Source: PFL25 sp046260155
GTDB lineage: Bacteria > Chloroflexota > Anaerolineae > Anaerolineales > UBA4823
DNA: 64,000 nt
NCBI GenBank assembly: GCA_046260155.1
Contig: JBJYXV010000063.1
Location: 124,001-188,000, forward strand
Direction of reading: 5' to 3'
Part shown: positions 9,576 through 18,509 of the stretch, in pieces
Numbering within the stretch: position 1 is the first letter of the stretch
Layout of the letters: each line of letters starts with the position of its first letter
Position numbers and translations under genes: made by a program
Notes under the pieces: generated by a model
The model's input: the letters and a program-made list of their open reading frames with translations, nothing else
Database searches by the model: none
Told to the model about the DNA's origin: nothing

Positions 9576-9592
9576 TGCGAACCTCGCAGGTC

Positions 9593-9598
9593 AATATA
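9593..9598 (-). promoter_or_regulatory. Extended -10 element upstream of the TPR gene
   Basis: The minus strand reads TGCTATATT (TGn plus a TATATT -10 box) about 18-27 bp upstream of the ATG at 9575. No clear -35 box is seen, as expected for an extended -10 promoter. Confidence 0.5.
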
Positions 9599-9656
9599 GC
9601 ACAGTAAAAGTCGAGAATAATAAGCCTCATATAACTGTAAGGTTGGTTGACTGGGT

Positions 9657-9662
9657 TATAAT
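9657..9662 (+). promoter_or_regulatory. TATAAT seven bases before the ATG: possible leaderless start
   Basis: A perfect TATAAT ends seven bases before ATG 9670. Transcription would start at or next to the A of the start codon. No Shine-Dalgarno sequence precedes this ATG. Confidence 0.5.
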
Positions 9663-9669
9663 CGCGGCT

Positions 9670-10647
9670 ATGTTCCTTGGGAATTACCTGAAACGACTCA
9701 TGAGGTTTCTCTTGATCATGCTGTTTTTGGGGTTGGCGAGCTGCTCAACGAAAGGGACAGCTTCCCCACTTTTTGATTCAGATCCAGCCGAATTAACTCC
9801 ATATTTGACCCCAACATCCACCGAAACTCAAATAGTGAAAAAATCTCAATTGGTCACCCCTACTCTGCTGCCTACTGTGACACCAACGCCCAGGGTGTAT
9901 ACGATTGTTGAAGGTGACACTATGCTCGCTGTGGCAATTCGTTATGGAATTAGCCTTGAGGATCTTCAGGCTGCAAACCCGGATGTGAATGCCAGGCTGC
10001 TGGTGGTTGGAACTGATTTGGTCATTCCATTTGGCGAGAATGCACCACCTGACCCCGTGACAGCAACACCAATTCCAATTGATATTGAGATGACAAATTG
10101 TTATTCGGGGCTGGACGGTATCTGGTGTTTTGTATCGATCAAGAACGATCGAGCCAGGCCATTGGAAAATATCTCTGCTCAGATCGTCGTTTATGATGAT
10201 TCTGGAGCGTTATTAACCCAGGGAACGGCAATCGGTGGTGTAAACCTGCTGCCTCCCAATGAGGAATTTCCCTTGATTGTTTTTTTCCCAGGAAGATTTC
10301 CTCCGAAAATTAAAACGACAGCGAAAGTTCTGACGGTTCAGCTATCACCCAAAGAGGATGATCGCTATATCAATGCCTGGCTCGAAGTAGATGAAATTAC
10401 AACCTCGGGTGGAGGCGATCAGGCTGAGATCAGCGGAAGGTATGGAATACCGCTTAAGAGCCAACCGGGAAATCTTGCATGGCTCCTTGTGGTTGCTTAT
10501 GATAGCGATGGTAATGTGGTCGGGGTCAGAAAGGAAGAGCGATTTGGTCGCTTGGAGCCCGGTTCAAGCCAAAAATTTAATATTGGGGTGTTCAGCCTCT
10601 CATCCGAAATTTCCGATGTAAAGGCGTTTGTTGAAGTGCGACCTTGA
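9670..10647 (+). CDS. LysM-domain lipoprotein
   Basis: A 325-residue lipoprotein. The N-terminus has positive residues, a hydrophobic stretch and the lipobox LASC, so it should be cut and lipidated at that Cys. A Thr/Pro spacer follows, then one LysM domain (YTIVEGDTMLAVAIRYG to VGTDLVIPF) that should bind glycan strands of peptidoglycan. The last 190 residues look like a beta-rich FxLYD/CARDB-like domain with no catalytic motif. ATG 9670 is chosen because of the TATAAT before it; ATG 9700 would also keep the signal sequence. It is divergent from the TPR gene. Confidence 0.85.
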   Translation: MFLGNYLKRLMRFLLIMLFLGLASCSTKGTASPLFDSDPAELTPYLTPTSTETQIVKKSQLVTPTLLPTVTPTPRVYTIVEGDTMLAVAIRYGISLEDLQAANPDVNARLLVVGTDLVIPFGENAPPDPVTATPIPIDIEMTNCYSGLDGIWCFVSIKNDRARPLENISAQIVVYDDSGALLTQGTAIGGVNLLPPNEEFPLIVFFPGRFPPKIKTTAKVLTVQLSPKEDDRYINAWLEVDEITTSGGGDQAEISGRYGIPLKSQPGNLAWLLVVAYDSDGNVVGVRKEERFGRLEPGSSQKFNIGVFSLSSEISDVKAFVEVRP

Positions 10648-10660
10648 TTGTTCAATCTTC

Positions 10661-10678
10661 CTGAAAATGATTTTTCAG
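10661..10678. terminator. Short hairpin between convergent genes
   Basis: CTGAAAA-TGAT-TTTTCAG forms a perfect 7-bp stem with a 4-base loop between two convergent stops 46 bp apart. It is A/T-rich and has no long T-run, so termination is only plausible. Confidence 0.4.
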
Positions 10679-10693
10679 TATAAGTAATTTACT

Positions 10694-11920
10694 TTAAGAA
10701 AAAATACTTAACGGAATTGGGGTAAAGACAAGCACGAAAACTACCAGGCCGAGGACAGCCAATGCCTTCCGTCTGGGATCAAGAGGGGTAATCTGGTCCA
10801 GTGGTTCAGCATGCGATCGACCCAGAAGAAAGATCAAAAATGCCCAAAGCCACCAGCCTGACCATACCGTTCCCAAAATAATTAATGCTACCAATATAAA
10901 TGGCAATAAGATTCGAGAGCGCTTCCCGAACAAGGCATACAGAATGTGTCCGCCATCCAGCTGGCCTGCTGGAATTAGATTAAGGGCTGTGATCAGCAAA
11001 CCGGCCCAACCTGCCCAGGCAACAGGATGCAGCATAACATCAACTGCTCCATATGGGATTGGTTGACCCGTGAAAAAGTATCGCAGCCAGTAAATCAATG
11101 GATTTACATTGCCGAAAGTTGCTGGAGCAGGCAACCAATTCCCAAAAGCAATGTATTTCATGAGCAAGTAAAGTATGGAATTACCTTCCAGGCTAATCGC
11201 TTGACCTTGAGCGAGAAATAAAGGTAACCGGTCAATTTGAGACAGGTATAAACCCAGGAGGAGGAGAGGTATCGCGACCACTAATCCAGCGAGGGGACCG
11301 GCAATACCGATATCCAAGAGAATCCTCTTATTCTTGGGTGGTTCTTTTAATTGGATGAAAGCCCCCATCGTTCCAAATGGGCTAAATGGGAAAGGAATGA
11401 AGTACGGCAATGTGACCGCGGAGCGGTGGTACCGGGCAGCCAGGTAATGCCCGAATTCGTGCGCAAGCAGTATGGCGAGCAGGCTGGCTGCAAATGCTAA
11501 TCCCCGCAACAAAGTTGGTACAAGATGAGGCAGGAGTTGGTTTAAATCGGAAGTTAATGGTCCTCTATATTCGAAAAAAGTCCCTGCAAAAACTACACTC
11601 AATCCGGTCAGAAGAAACAAGATCAAATTGATCCAAGGATTGGAGGGTTTTGGTCTAACGATACCTCTCAACAGTACAATGATCTGGTCGCCATCTTCAA
11701 TGCGGAAGAGAGGGGTTATTTCGAGATTTTGCAAGCTCTTTGAGAGTTGTTGGTAAGCAGCCTCGGATTCCAGGAGCAACCTTCCTCGATAACGTACCAA
11801 GAAATTTTGTTTTTCATCCCCCCAGGTGACCTCTTCAATCTGGAAAACCTTTTTTACGAGTTGAAGATAAGGATCTGGTGGAGGGGCTGGTTCAATTGAT
11901 TGCGTATATGTAATTGTCAT
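10694..11920 (-). CDS. Site-2-protease-like M50 membrane metalloprotease
   Basis: A 408-residue polytopic protein. The zinc motif HEFGH lies in a hydrophobic helix near residue 154, and the partner motif QLDGGH near 322 supplies the third ligand Asp, as in site-2 proteases. Residues 1-85 are a soluble N-terminal region, and about seven hydrophobic segments follow. Family members cut membrane-anchored regulators or remnant signal peptides within the bilayer. There is no PDZ domain, unlike RseP. The substrate is not indicated by the neighbours. The gene is monocistronic, downstream of the tRNA-Sec on the same strand. Confidence 0.9.
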   Translation of the reverse strand: MTITYTQSIEPAPPPDPYLQLVKKVFQIEEVTWGDEKQNFLVRYRGRLLLESEAAYQQLSKSLQNLEITPLFRIEDGDQIIVLLRGIVRPKPSNPWINLILFLLTGLSVVFAGTFFEYRGPLTSDLNQLLPHLVPTLLRGLAFAASLLAILLAHEFGHYLAARYHRSAVTLPYFIPFPFSPFGTMGAFIQLKEPPKNKRILLDIGIAGPLAGLVVAIPLLLLGLYLSQIDRLPLFLAQGQAISLEGNSILYLLMKYIAFGNWLPAPATFGNVNPLIYWLRYFFTGQPIPYGAVDVMLHPVAWAGWAGLLITALNLIPAGQLDGGHILYALFGKRSRILLPFILVALIILGTVWSGWWLWAFLIFLLGRSHAEPLDQITPLDPRRKALAVLGLVVFVLVFTPIPLSIFS

Positions 11921-11977
11921 GAATGAGAAACCGGTCTATAAAGTGAAGGATATTGAAAGGATTATGCGATGAAAAGG

Positions 11978-12071
11978 CGGGAGTGGATGGGAGTCGAACC
12001 CACCGCGGCCCGCAACGCGACCCGCCGCCGGTTTTGAAGACCGGGGAGCCCACCGGGACCCAACCACCCCC
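11978..12071 (-). tRNA. selC: tRNA-Sec (anticodon TCA), selenocysteine tRNA
   Basis: A 94-nt structure on the minus strand. The acceptor stem is 8 bp (GGGGGTGG with CCACTCCC, one G-T pair). The anticodon loop CTTCAAA presents TCA. The extra arm is long and GC-rich (CGGCGGGTCGCG.. with ..CGGGCCGCG), and the T-arm is GTGGGTTCGACTCCCAT. An 8-bp acceptor, long variable arm and UCA anticodon define selenocysteine tRNA. It shows that the genome has Sec-decoding machinery, although selA, selB and selD are not in this window. Confidence 0.95.
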
Positions 12072-12110
12072 GTAATAGATTCTTGGAAATCTATTCTAGA
12101 TTCCGGCGAA

Positions 12111-12116
12111 ATTATA
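12111..12116 (-). promoter_or_regulatory. -10 element of tRNA-Sec
   Basis: The minus strand reads TATAAT about 40 bp upstream of the tRNA 5' end. No convincing -35 box was found, so the promoter is only partly supported. Confidence 0.45.
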
Positions 12117-12301
12117 CCATTTAGTGCCTCTGGCATTCCACACCTTAAGGGATTATCATTGTTGGGGTTTTTTCACCAAGGAATTTCTTTTCTGATATAT
12201 TCAAGGTGGCAATCTGAAACCTCGGAATTCATCCTTGAATTTTAAGATGTTTTTGTAATCTTAACCATTAGCCTATTATTAACAGTTTATGGAGCATTGG
12301 T

Positions 12302-13171
12302 ATGGAAAACGTCATATTGTGGGATTTGATGCGTAATGCCTGGTCAAGGATTGAAGCAAGGTACAAGCCAGCGCTCAACCAAATGGTTTCCAGGAGTAAA
12401 TTAACTATTCGAGAATGGATGCTTTTAATAGCAACTTTGACTTTCGAACCCGAGGACACAACACCGTCTCATCTCATGGTGCGTGGGCCGTACACCTCCA
12501 GTGACAAGTACCTGGCTGGTTTAGAGAAAGCCGCCGGGGCTGGTTATTTGGTTAGAGTGGGCGATGGGCGATACCGGCTCTCCGAGGAAGGAAAGAAGGC
12601 TGTACAGGAGTTGATCAGAGTAGCGAGAGAAGCAATGACTCCCCCAGGAAATCTCACTCATCAAGAATTATCAGAATTGGCCGAACAGTTAAATAAGTTG
12701 GTAAACAATTGTCTTGAAGCACCGCCCCCACCGGATTCCTGGTCGATCACCTTGAGTCATAAGTTGATGCCACCCATGGATCCTCCTCTGCCGTTTATCG
12801 AGCAATCCATATCCTGTCTCAAAGCGTATCGTGATGATGCCCATCTGGCATCATGGTGTTCATCGGGGTTGTCTGCAAGTGCAATGGAGAGTTTAACACT
12901 GATCTGGCGGGGACAGGTTTATACTTTTCAAGAACTGCTTGCCAAGTTATACTTCCGGGGTCATCCAGATGTAGTATATCTTGATGCCATCGCTGAACTG
13001 CGAGCAAATGGTTATTTAACCGGTTCACGTAACAACATCAAGATCACATCTGAAGGCATAAAATTTCGAGATCAAGTAGAACAAAAGACCGAGGAGTATT
13101 TCTTTCGTCCTTGGGATCGCCTCTCAGAGAGTGAGAGACGCCAAATTGCAGGTATTCTAGAACAGATTTGA
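12302..13171 (+). CDS. Tandem winged-helix-like protein of unknown function
   Basis: A 289-residue protein, not firmly recognised. Residues 30-110 resemble a MarR-type winged helix (KYLAGLEKAAGAGYLVRVGDGRYRLSEEG, with the wing at GDGRYRL). Residues 180-260 may hold a second copy (DAIAELRANGYLTG then IKITSEG). The YRDDAHLASW stretch and charged C-terminus recall the SCO6745/SalK helix-turn-helix family, a weak resemblance made from memory. It lies 65 bp upstream of glnA on the same strand, but glnA has its own strong ribosome site. It may be a regulator of glnA or an independent gene. Confidence 0.55.
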   Translation: MENVILWDLMRNAWSRIEARYKPALNQMVSRSKLTIREWMLLIATLTFEPEDTTPSHLMVRGPYTSSDKYLAGLEKAAGAGYLVRVGDGRYRLSEEGKKAVQELIRVAREAMTPPGNLTHQELSELAEQLNKLVNNCLEAPPPPDSWSITLSHKLMPPMDPPLPFIEQSISCLKAYRDDAHLASWCSSGLSASAMESLTLIWRGQVYTFQELLAKLYFRGHPDVVYLDAIAELRANGYLTGSRNNIKITSEGIKFRDQVEQKTEEYFFRPWDRLSESERRQIAGILEQI

Positions 13172-13236
13172 TTTACTTTACTTCCAATGATTATTCTTTC
13201 CAGAATATACTAATAATTTAATGGAGGTTTCTGAAC

Positions 13237-14574
13237 ATGGATGTCAAGGAACTAGCAGCTAGGATAAAAGAAGACCAGGTACGATTTTTGTCCCTTCAAT
13301 TTACTGATGTCACAGGGGCAGTCAAAAGCCTGGATATTCCAGTTGCACGGGTAGAAGAGGTAGTAAATGATGGTGCCTGGTTCGATGGCTCCTCTGTCGA
13401 GGGATTTGCCAGAATTCAGGAAAGTGATATGCGCCTGGTGCCTGATATAGAAACATACGCAGTCTTACCCTGGAGTCCAGAAGAATCTCGCAGGGCAAGA
13501 ATCTTTTGTGACATTTTCTTGCCGGATGGATCGCCGTTCACGGGAGACCCACGTGGGGTGCTCAAGCGAATTCTCCGGGGGATTGAATCGAGAGGATGGA
13601 AATTCAATGTAGGTCCAGAACCAGAATTTTTCCTCTTCAAGCGCAATGGGCCTGCAAGTATTCACCCGGTACCCCATGATGTTGGTGGGTATTTTGATTT
13701 TTCAGCAACTGATGAGGCAGTTCGCGTCCGTACACAGTTGATGGCCGCGCTGGGGACCATGGGTTTAGTGGTGGAGATGGGTCACCATGAAGTTGCTCTG
13801 GGACAGCACGAAATTGATTTCGAATATGCCGATGCTTTGAAGGCAGCCGATAATATCTTGACATTGAAATATACAGTGAAAGCAATTGCTGCACAATACG
13901 ACCTGGTTGCTTCGTTCATGCCCAAACCGATATTCGGGATCAATGGGTCAGGTATGCATTGCCACCAATCGATCTTTGATGAGAAAGGGAAAAACCTCTT
14001 TTTTGATGCAGAGGACAAACATAACCTTTCGAAATTGGCCTATGGTTTTATCGGGGGCCAACTGCACCATGCCCGGGCATTATCTGCGGTCGTCGCCCCG
14101 ACTGTTAACTCCTACAAGAGGTTAGTACCGGGTTATGAAGCCCCGGTTTATGTTGGGTGGGCGCAAATAAATCGATCTGCATTGATTCGAACACCAATCT
14201 ATACACCTGGTCGAGAAAATTCGATTCGCGCCGAACTACGTTGTCCAGATCCGAGCGCAAATCCTTATCTGGCCCTGGCAGCGATGCTGGCGGCAGCTCT
14301 GGATGGAATCGATCAGGAAATAGAGGCTCCCGAGCCTCTGAACGAAATCAATGTATATGATCTCACCAGAAAGGAACGCGAGGAACATGATATTGCCGAA
14401 CTTCCTGGGTCGCTTGCAGAAGCTTTACAACTGCTAGATGGGGATCAAGCGCTTAAGGAAGCTCTAGGTCCAGTCATTTACGAAAGCTTCAAACGGGCAA
14501 AATGGGCTGAGGTTGAGGAATACCGTACCAGGGTGACAGATTGGGAGGTTTCCAGGTATCTGCAAACAACTTAG
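13237..14574 (+). CDS. glnA: Glutamine synthetase, type I
   Basis: A 445-residue GSI that makes glutamine from glutamate, ammonia and ATP. Family landmarks are present: DGSSVEGF near residue 50, the metal-ligand region PEPEFFLF, HHEVALGQHEIDF, the ATP-site segment NGSGMHCHQS, and NRSALIRTP with RAELRCPDPSANPYLALAAMLAA. The length matches the GSI-alpha class, and the adenylylated Tyr segment of GSI-beta is not recognisable, so feedback inhibition is more likely than adenylylation. A GGAGG ribosome site lies eight bases before the ATG. A strong terminator follows. Confidence 0.97.
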   Translation: MDVKELAARIKEDQVRFLSLQFTDVTGAVKSLDIPVARVEEVVNDGAWFDGSSVEGFARIQESDMRLVPDIETYAVLPWSPEESRRARIFCDIFLPDGSPFTGDPRGVLKRILRGIESRGWKFNVGPEPEFFLFKRNGPASIHPVPHDVGGYFDFSATDEAVRVRTQLMAALGTMGLVVEMGHHEVALGQHEIDFEYADALKAADNILTLKYTVKAIAAQYDLVASFMPKPIFGINGSGMHCHQSIFDEKGKNLFFDAEDKHNLSKLAYGFIGGQLHHARALSAVVAPTVNSYKRLVPGYEAPVYVGWAQINRSALIRTPIYTPGRENSIRAELRCPDPSANPYLALAAMLAAALDGIDQEIEAPEPLNEINVYDLTRKEREEHDIAELPGSLAEALQLLDGDQALKEALGPVIYESFKRAKWAEVEEYRTRVTDWEVSRYLQTT

Positions 14575-14639
14575 TCATTCACCTGTCTGGTAAGAGCGGG
14601 GAAAATCGGCAGAAGTGCTATAGAATTTCTTGCAAGCTA

Positions 14640-14677
14640 AGAGGATCTTCATAATTTTTGAGGATCCTCTTTTTTTT
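14640..14677 (+). terminator. Intrinsic terminator of glnA
   Basis: AGAGGATC (14640-14647) pairs with GATCCTCT (14663-14670) and is followed by seven more T residues. It lies 65 bp past the glnA stop. Confidence 0.85.
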
Positions 14678-14752
14678 GGACCGGATACATTTTTATTAAA
14701 TTCGTGCCTGGTATTAATCTAATTATTTTGGAGCACGATCAAAAATTGGTTT

Positions 14753-15568
14753 CTATCTCCTGGTACCAGTGCTAATAAAATCCATGATGATCTGGTTCAC
14801 CTGTTCAACATCAGATAGGTGGGGTTGATGACCAGCGCCTTGGATGGGTTTGCCGGTTGCATGTGGCAGCGCTTCTACCAACGATGGAAAAGAATCCGGG
14901 TTTAGAGTTAAATCCTTTGTCCCCCATACGATGCAAGCTGGTGATTGAATTTGAGAAAGGTGATTTTCTATATTTGGAATTGAATCAATGATAAAAACAA
15001 TCTCGGGGTCAGCGCGGCTAATGTCTTCTGCTTTTTGTTTTCGGGTGTGATCTTCATAGAGAAATTGACCTCTGATATCAAGTGATATACCTAGGTGAAT
15101 CAACCAGGGAGGTGCAATCTCAAGTGCTTTCTTGTATGGGGCAGGATTGCTGCTAATATACTTGAGGAAAGGATTGAGCTGGGATTTATCATAGTATGGA
15201 TTGATGAGAACAAGTTTATTTACCTCGGCAGGGTTCTTGAGTGCAAAATATAAGCAAATCAATCCACCCAGCGAGTGACCAATCAAATTGATCTTCCTGT
15301 CAAATTGAAGAGAATTGATCGAATGTGCAAACTGCTCATAAAGCATTTTGAAAGTATATCCGGAGCTCGGGGCTTTGCTATTGCTGCTCCCATGACCAAC
15401 TAAATCCGGTGCAAAGACCTGGTATCCTCTTTTTTCCAACTCTGGTGATAGGTAAACCCAATCAAAGTGAGATGCACCAAATCCATGCACCAAGATTGCA
15501 GGTGTTTCTTTTCCACCCGAGAAATGAGGTATCTCTCCTTCCGCCGGACTTGGATAATTCTCAACCAT
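14753..15568 (-). CDS. Alpha/beta hydrolase
   Basis: A 271-residue alpha/beta hydrolase. It has an HGFGASHFDW oxyanion loop near residue 29, the nucleophile elbow GHSLGG near 97-102, an acid in WGTKDLTLNPD near 211, and His in GAGHQPHLSD near 245. It resembles bacterial esterases and haloperoxidase-like hydrolases. It has no signal peptide and is transcribed alone, divergent from yjbQ. It is only distantly similar to the hydrolase at 2235, so a recent duplication is unlikely. The substrate is unknown. Confidence 0.85.
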   Translation of the reverse strand: MVENYPSPAEGEIPHFSGGKETPAILVHGFGASHFDWVYLSPELEKRGYQVFAPDLVGHGSSNSKAPSSGYTFKMLYEQFAHSINSLQFDRKINLIGHSLGGLICLYFALKNPAEVNKLVLINPYYDKSQLNPFLKYISSNPAPYKKALEIAPPWLIHLGISLDIRGQFLYEDHTRKQKAEDISRADPEIVFIIDSIPNIENHLSQIQSPACIVWGTKDLTLNPDSFPSLVEALPHATGKPIQGAGHQPHLSDVEQVNQIIMDFISTGTRR

Positions 15569-15724
15569 GAAAAATCAAAATAAGATTGTATTTAATCGAT
15601 TAAATTTCGAGATAAGAAAATATTGTTGGGGACCTGAGTATAATTCTTCTTGCCACATCTTGATAAACCTTTACTTTATTTAAGAAAATATTTTGTATCA
15701 ATCATTTTCGGAGGTGCATACAAA

Positions 15725-16144
15725 ATGAGTGTCCAATCACATACGATTAATCTAAATACACAAGGCAATGCAGATATCCAGGACATTACCAACCAGGTCT
15801 CACAAATCGTTGCTAATAGTGGACTTCTAAACGGTGTCGTCACATTATTTACACCATCAGCAACGAGTGGATTGACGACGATTGAGTATGAATCTGGATG
15901 TCTCAACGATCTTAGACGTCTGTTTGATGAAATCATCGATCCAAATAGGAGTTATGCGCATAATGCTCGTTGGGGTGATGGTAATGGGCACAGTCATATC
16001 AGGGCTGCACTATTGGGTCCTTCGTTGAGCATACCTTTTGAGGACCGAAGGTTGACTCTCGGCACCTGGCAGCAAATCATATTTATTGATTTTGACAATC
16101 GCCAGAGACGCAGGAAATTGGTTGTGCAGCTATACGGTGAATGA
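15725..16144 (+). CDS. YjbQ/UPF0047 family protein
   Basis: A 139-residue protein of the UPF0047/YjbQ family. The C-terminal signature is clear: HNARWGDGNGHSHIRAALLGPSLS, then LGTWQQIIFIDFDNRQRRR. The His residues form the putative metal site. E. coli YjbQ has been described as having weak thiamine-phosphate synthase activity, but the true role is open. ATG 15725 is chosen because GGAGGTG lies eight bases upstream and it begins the conserved domain. A TATAAT at 15639-15644 may be its -10 box. It converges on the DUF1385 gene with an 8-bp gap. Confidence 0.9.
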   Translation: MSVQSHTINLNTQGNADIQDITNQVSQIVANSGLLNGVVTLFTPSATSGLTTIEYESGCLNDLRRLFDEIIDPNRSYAHNARWGDGNGHSHIRAALLGPSLSIPFEDRRLTLGTWQQIIFIDFDNRQRRRKLVVQLYGE

Positions 16145-16152
16145 GATTTTTC

Positions 16153-17070
16153 CTACAGGTAAATCTCTTCTTCACCTGCCCGCATCGCCTTAAAAGCAGC
16201 GATAGAAACTTCCAGCATATCAAGATCAGGTTCGCGGGTAGTTAAATGTTGGAGAGCCAGGTTAGGTTTAACAATCGTTTTAACAAATCCTGAATCCAGG
16301 TGGTTGGCTGTCCAGCGAATATATTCGTATGCAACGCCAGCTAAAACCGGTATCATCAAGATTCGACTGGCGAGCCGCATTCCTAAAGGCAGTGGACCAA
16401 GAAGCGAGAAAACCAAGATCGAAAGAACGATTAAAGTCAGCAGGAAAGCTGTTCCGCAGCGAGGATGTTCGAGCGAATAGCCCTTTACAGTTTCGGGGAC
16501 TAGCTCAGCGCCTGCCTCGAACGCGTTTATCGTCTTATGTTCAGCCCCGTGATATGCAAAGACCCTTTTGATATCGGGAATCCGCCCGATAAACCAGATA
16601 TAAGCGATCAAGATCGCTAATCGAAGTAATCCTTCCAGCAAATTACCGATCCATGCTGCTGTATATGCTTGTGAGGCATCTAATGTAAAAGTTGAAGTTA
16701 CAAATCTCTCAAAAAAGTATCCGACCCCAGCGGGCAGGAGGAAAAATAGACCTACGGCAAATGCAAGTGAAATTCCCAGGGTAACGAACAATGCAGCTCC
16801 CTCGATCTTTTCATCCTCGCCGCTTTGTGTGTTTGCTGAGATGGTTAATGCCTTCATTCCCAGGCCCAATGCATCCCAAAGTAAGATCATGCCGCGCAGA
16901 AAAGGGATTTGAACAATCTTGCTGCGGTATACACTCCCCAAGCCATCCTCATGGATGACGATCGAATCATCTGGGGCGCGCATAGCAATCGCCACGGATT
17001 GTTTTCCCCGCATCATAACCCCTTCAATTACCGCCTGCCCACCGTAGGTTGGTAGTTTTAATTTGTCCAT
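16153..17070 (-). CDS. DUF1385 family membrane protein
   Basis: A 305-residue protein of the DUF1385 family. It opens with YGGQAVIEGVMMRG and contains the conserved YHGAEHKTINAFEAG block near 175, then HPRCGTAFL near 202. About four hydrophobic segments (75-115, 140-165, 205-250) indicate a membrane location. The His/Glu-rich block resembles a metal site, but no activity is established. It lies 18 bp downstream of the M20 peptidase gene and is probably co-transcribed with it. Confidence 0.9.
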   Translation of the reverse strand: MDKLKLPTYGGQAVIEGVMMRGKQSVAIAMRAPDDSIVIHEDGLGSVYRSKIVQIPFLRGMILLWDALGLGMKALTISANTQSGEDEKIEGAALFVTLGISLAFAVGLFFLLPAGVGYFFERFVTSTFTLDASQAYTAAWIGNLLEGLLRLAILIAYIWFIGRIPDIKRVFAYHGAEHKTINAFEAGAELVPETVKGYSLEHPRCGTAFLLTLIVLSILVFSLLGPLPLGMRLASRILMIPVLAGVAYEYIRWTANHLDSGFVKTIVKPNLALQHLTTREPDLDMLEVSIAAFKAMRAGEEEIYL

Positions 17071-17088
17071 TTTGGAAGTAATTGTATC

Positions 17089-18465
17089 CTATTCCGCTAA
17101 ATTATAAATAAAATTGATCATTGTTTCGATACCGTTATTCCAGGTCGGTAAGTGCAATTTCTCATTAGGACTGTGAGCATTATCATCTGGAAGAGAGAAG
17201 CCACAATTCACTGAATCCACCTTTAACAAATCCATGAATAAAACAACAACCGGAACACTGCCACCCTCTCGACGGAACAAGGGTTTTTTATTCCAGACCT
17301 GCTCCATTGCCTTCTGCATCGCTTTAACGCCTGTCGATTCCTGGGCGGAAATTGAAGCTGGACTGCCTACCAAACTTGTGACTTTGAATGTGATCGTATT
17401 CGGTGCATTGTTTTCAAGATATTGAACTAGCTGCTGGTGTACTTCATCCGGATCCTGATCAGGGACAAGGCGGGTGGAGATTTTTGCCATAGCCCAGGCA
17501 GGCAGGACTGTTTTCGAACCATCTCCGATAAAACCCGAATAGATTCCATTTACCTCGAGCGTTGGCCTCGCACCGACCCTTTCGACGGGTGAATAATCCA
17601 TCTCGCCCCAAAGTGCAGGTGCTCCTGTTTTCTGCAAATAAAATTCCTCACCCATTGGCAAGCGGGATAATTGCTCCCGTTCCAGATGGTCAATTTCACG
17701 GACTCTATCATAAAAACCGGGTAAGGTTATCTTCCCATCTTTATCGTGCATGCCTGCAATTAACTCGCACAGTGCTTGAGCAGGATTATGAACCACACCG
17801 CCGTAAATTCCGGAGTGCAGATCATGATCAGGTCCATCGATCCTTACTTCAAAATACGCTAAACCTCGTAAGGCGTATGTGATCGTGGGCAGATCGGGAG
17901 CAATCATTCCAGTGTCCGGATTGAGCGCAAAGTCGCATTTCAACAGATCAAGATGATCAGAAATGAATTCACCTAAATTTGGTGATCCAATCTCTTCCTC
18001 ACCTTCAATGAGGAATTTGACATTGATGGGCAGTTCACCAGCATTGAGGACTGATTCTAGGCCCTTTATGGTTGCAACGACCTGGCCCTTCATGTCAGAA
18101 GCCCCTCGAGCAAACAAGTTATCCCCCCGCTGCACTGGATCAAAAGCATCGCTTGTCCAAAGTTCTAACGGCTCTGCAGGTTGGACGTCATAGTGACCAT
18201 AAATTAAAACTGTTGGAGCATCCTGACCTGCAGGAGTTAATTCTCCATAAACTACCGGGTGGCCGCTGGTTTGGAAAATTTCAACCTTTTTCAAACCAAG
18301 GTTGCGAAATTGGTTTCCCACCCAATTCGCTGCCTCAACCATATCTGCTTCATGGGAAGGATCCGTTGATATAGAAGGAATCCTTAGGAATTCTTTGAGT
18401 TCTGCTAGAAAACGTGAGTTGTTTGCTTTGGCATAATCCAGGGCATTGCTTCTTGGGCTGGTCAT
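17089..18465 (-). CDS. M20-family dipeptidase
   Basis: A 458-residue M20 metallopeptidase of the dipeptidase/ArgE-DapE-like group. The metal-site motif GHYDVQP near residue 90, the bridging Asp in ARGASDMKGQ near 122, and the catalytic Glu pair in IEGEEEIGSPN near 154 are present. A dimerisation insert spans about 200-320. The family removes the N-terminal residue from dipeptides or hydrolyses acyl-amino acids using two zinc ions. There is no signal peptide, so it is cytosolic. It appears to be the first gene of a pair with DUF1385. Confidence 0.93.
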   Translation of the reverse strand: MTSPRSNALDYAKANNSRFLAELKEFLRIPSISTDPSHEADMVEAANWVGNQFRNLGLKKVEIFQTSGHPVVYGELTPAGQDAPTVLIYGHYDVQPAEPLELWTSDAFDPVQRGDNLFARGASDMKGQVVATIKGLESVLNAGELPINVKFLIEGEEEIGSPNLGEFISDHLDLLKCDFALNPDTGMIAPDLPTITYALRGLAYFEVRIDGPDHDLHSGIYGGVVHNPAQALCELIAGMHDKDGKITLPGFYDRVREIDHLEREQLSRLPMGEEFYLQKTGAPALWGEMDYSPVERVGARPTLEVNGIYSGFIGDGSKTVLPAWAMAKISTRLVPDQDPDEVHQQLVQYLENNAPNTITFKVTSLVGSPASISAQESTGVKAMQKAMEQVWNKKPLFRREGGSVPVVVLFMDLLKVDSVNCGFSLPDDNAHSPNEKLHLPTWNNGIETMINFIYNLAE

Positions 18466-18509
18466 TCAGTTCTCCTTATTAGTATTTACCTGATGAATTT
18501 TACTCCAAA

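Noticed and set aside
11936..12136. A 66-residue open frame on the minus strand
   Set aside because: It is only the shadow of the tRNA-Sec, with no ribosome site or protein similarity.
15639..15652. TATAAT six bases before a TTG, a third leaderless start
   Set aside because: YjbQ starts at 15725 with a strong GGAGGTG site; the upstream frame has no similarity to the family.
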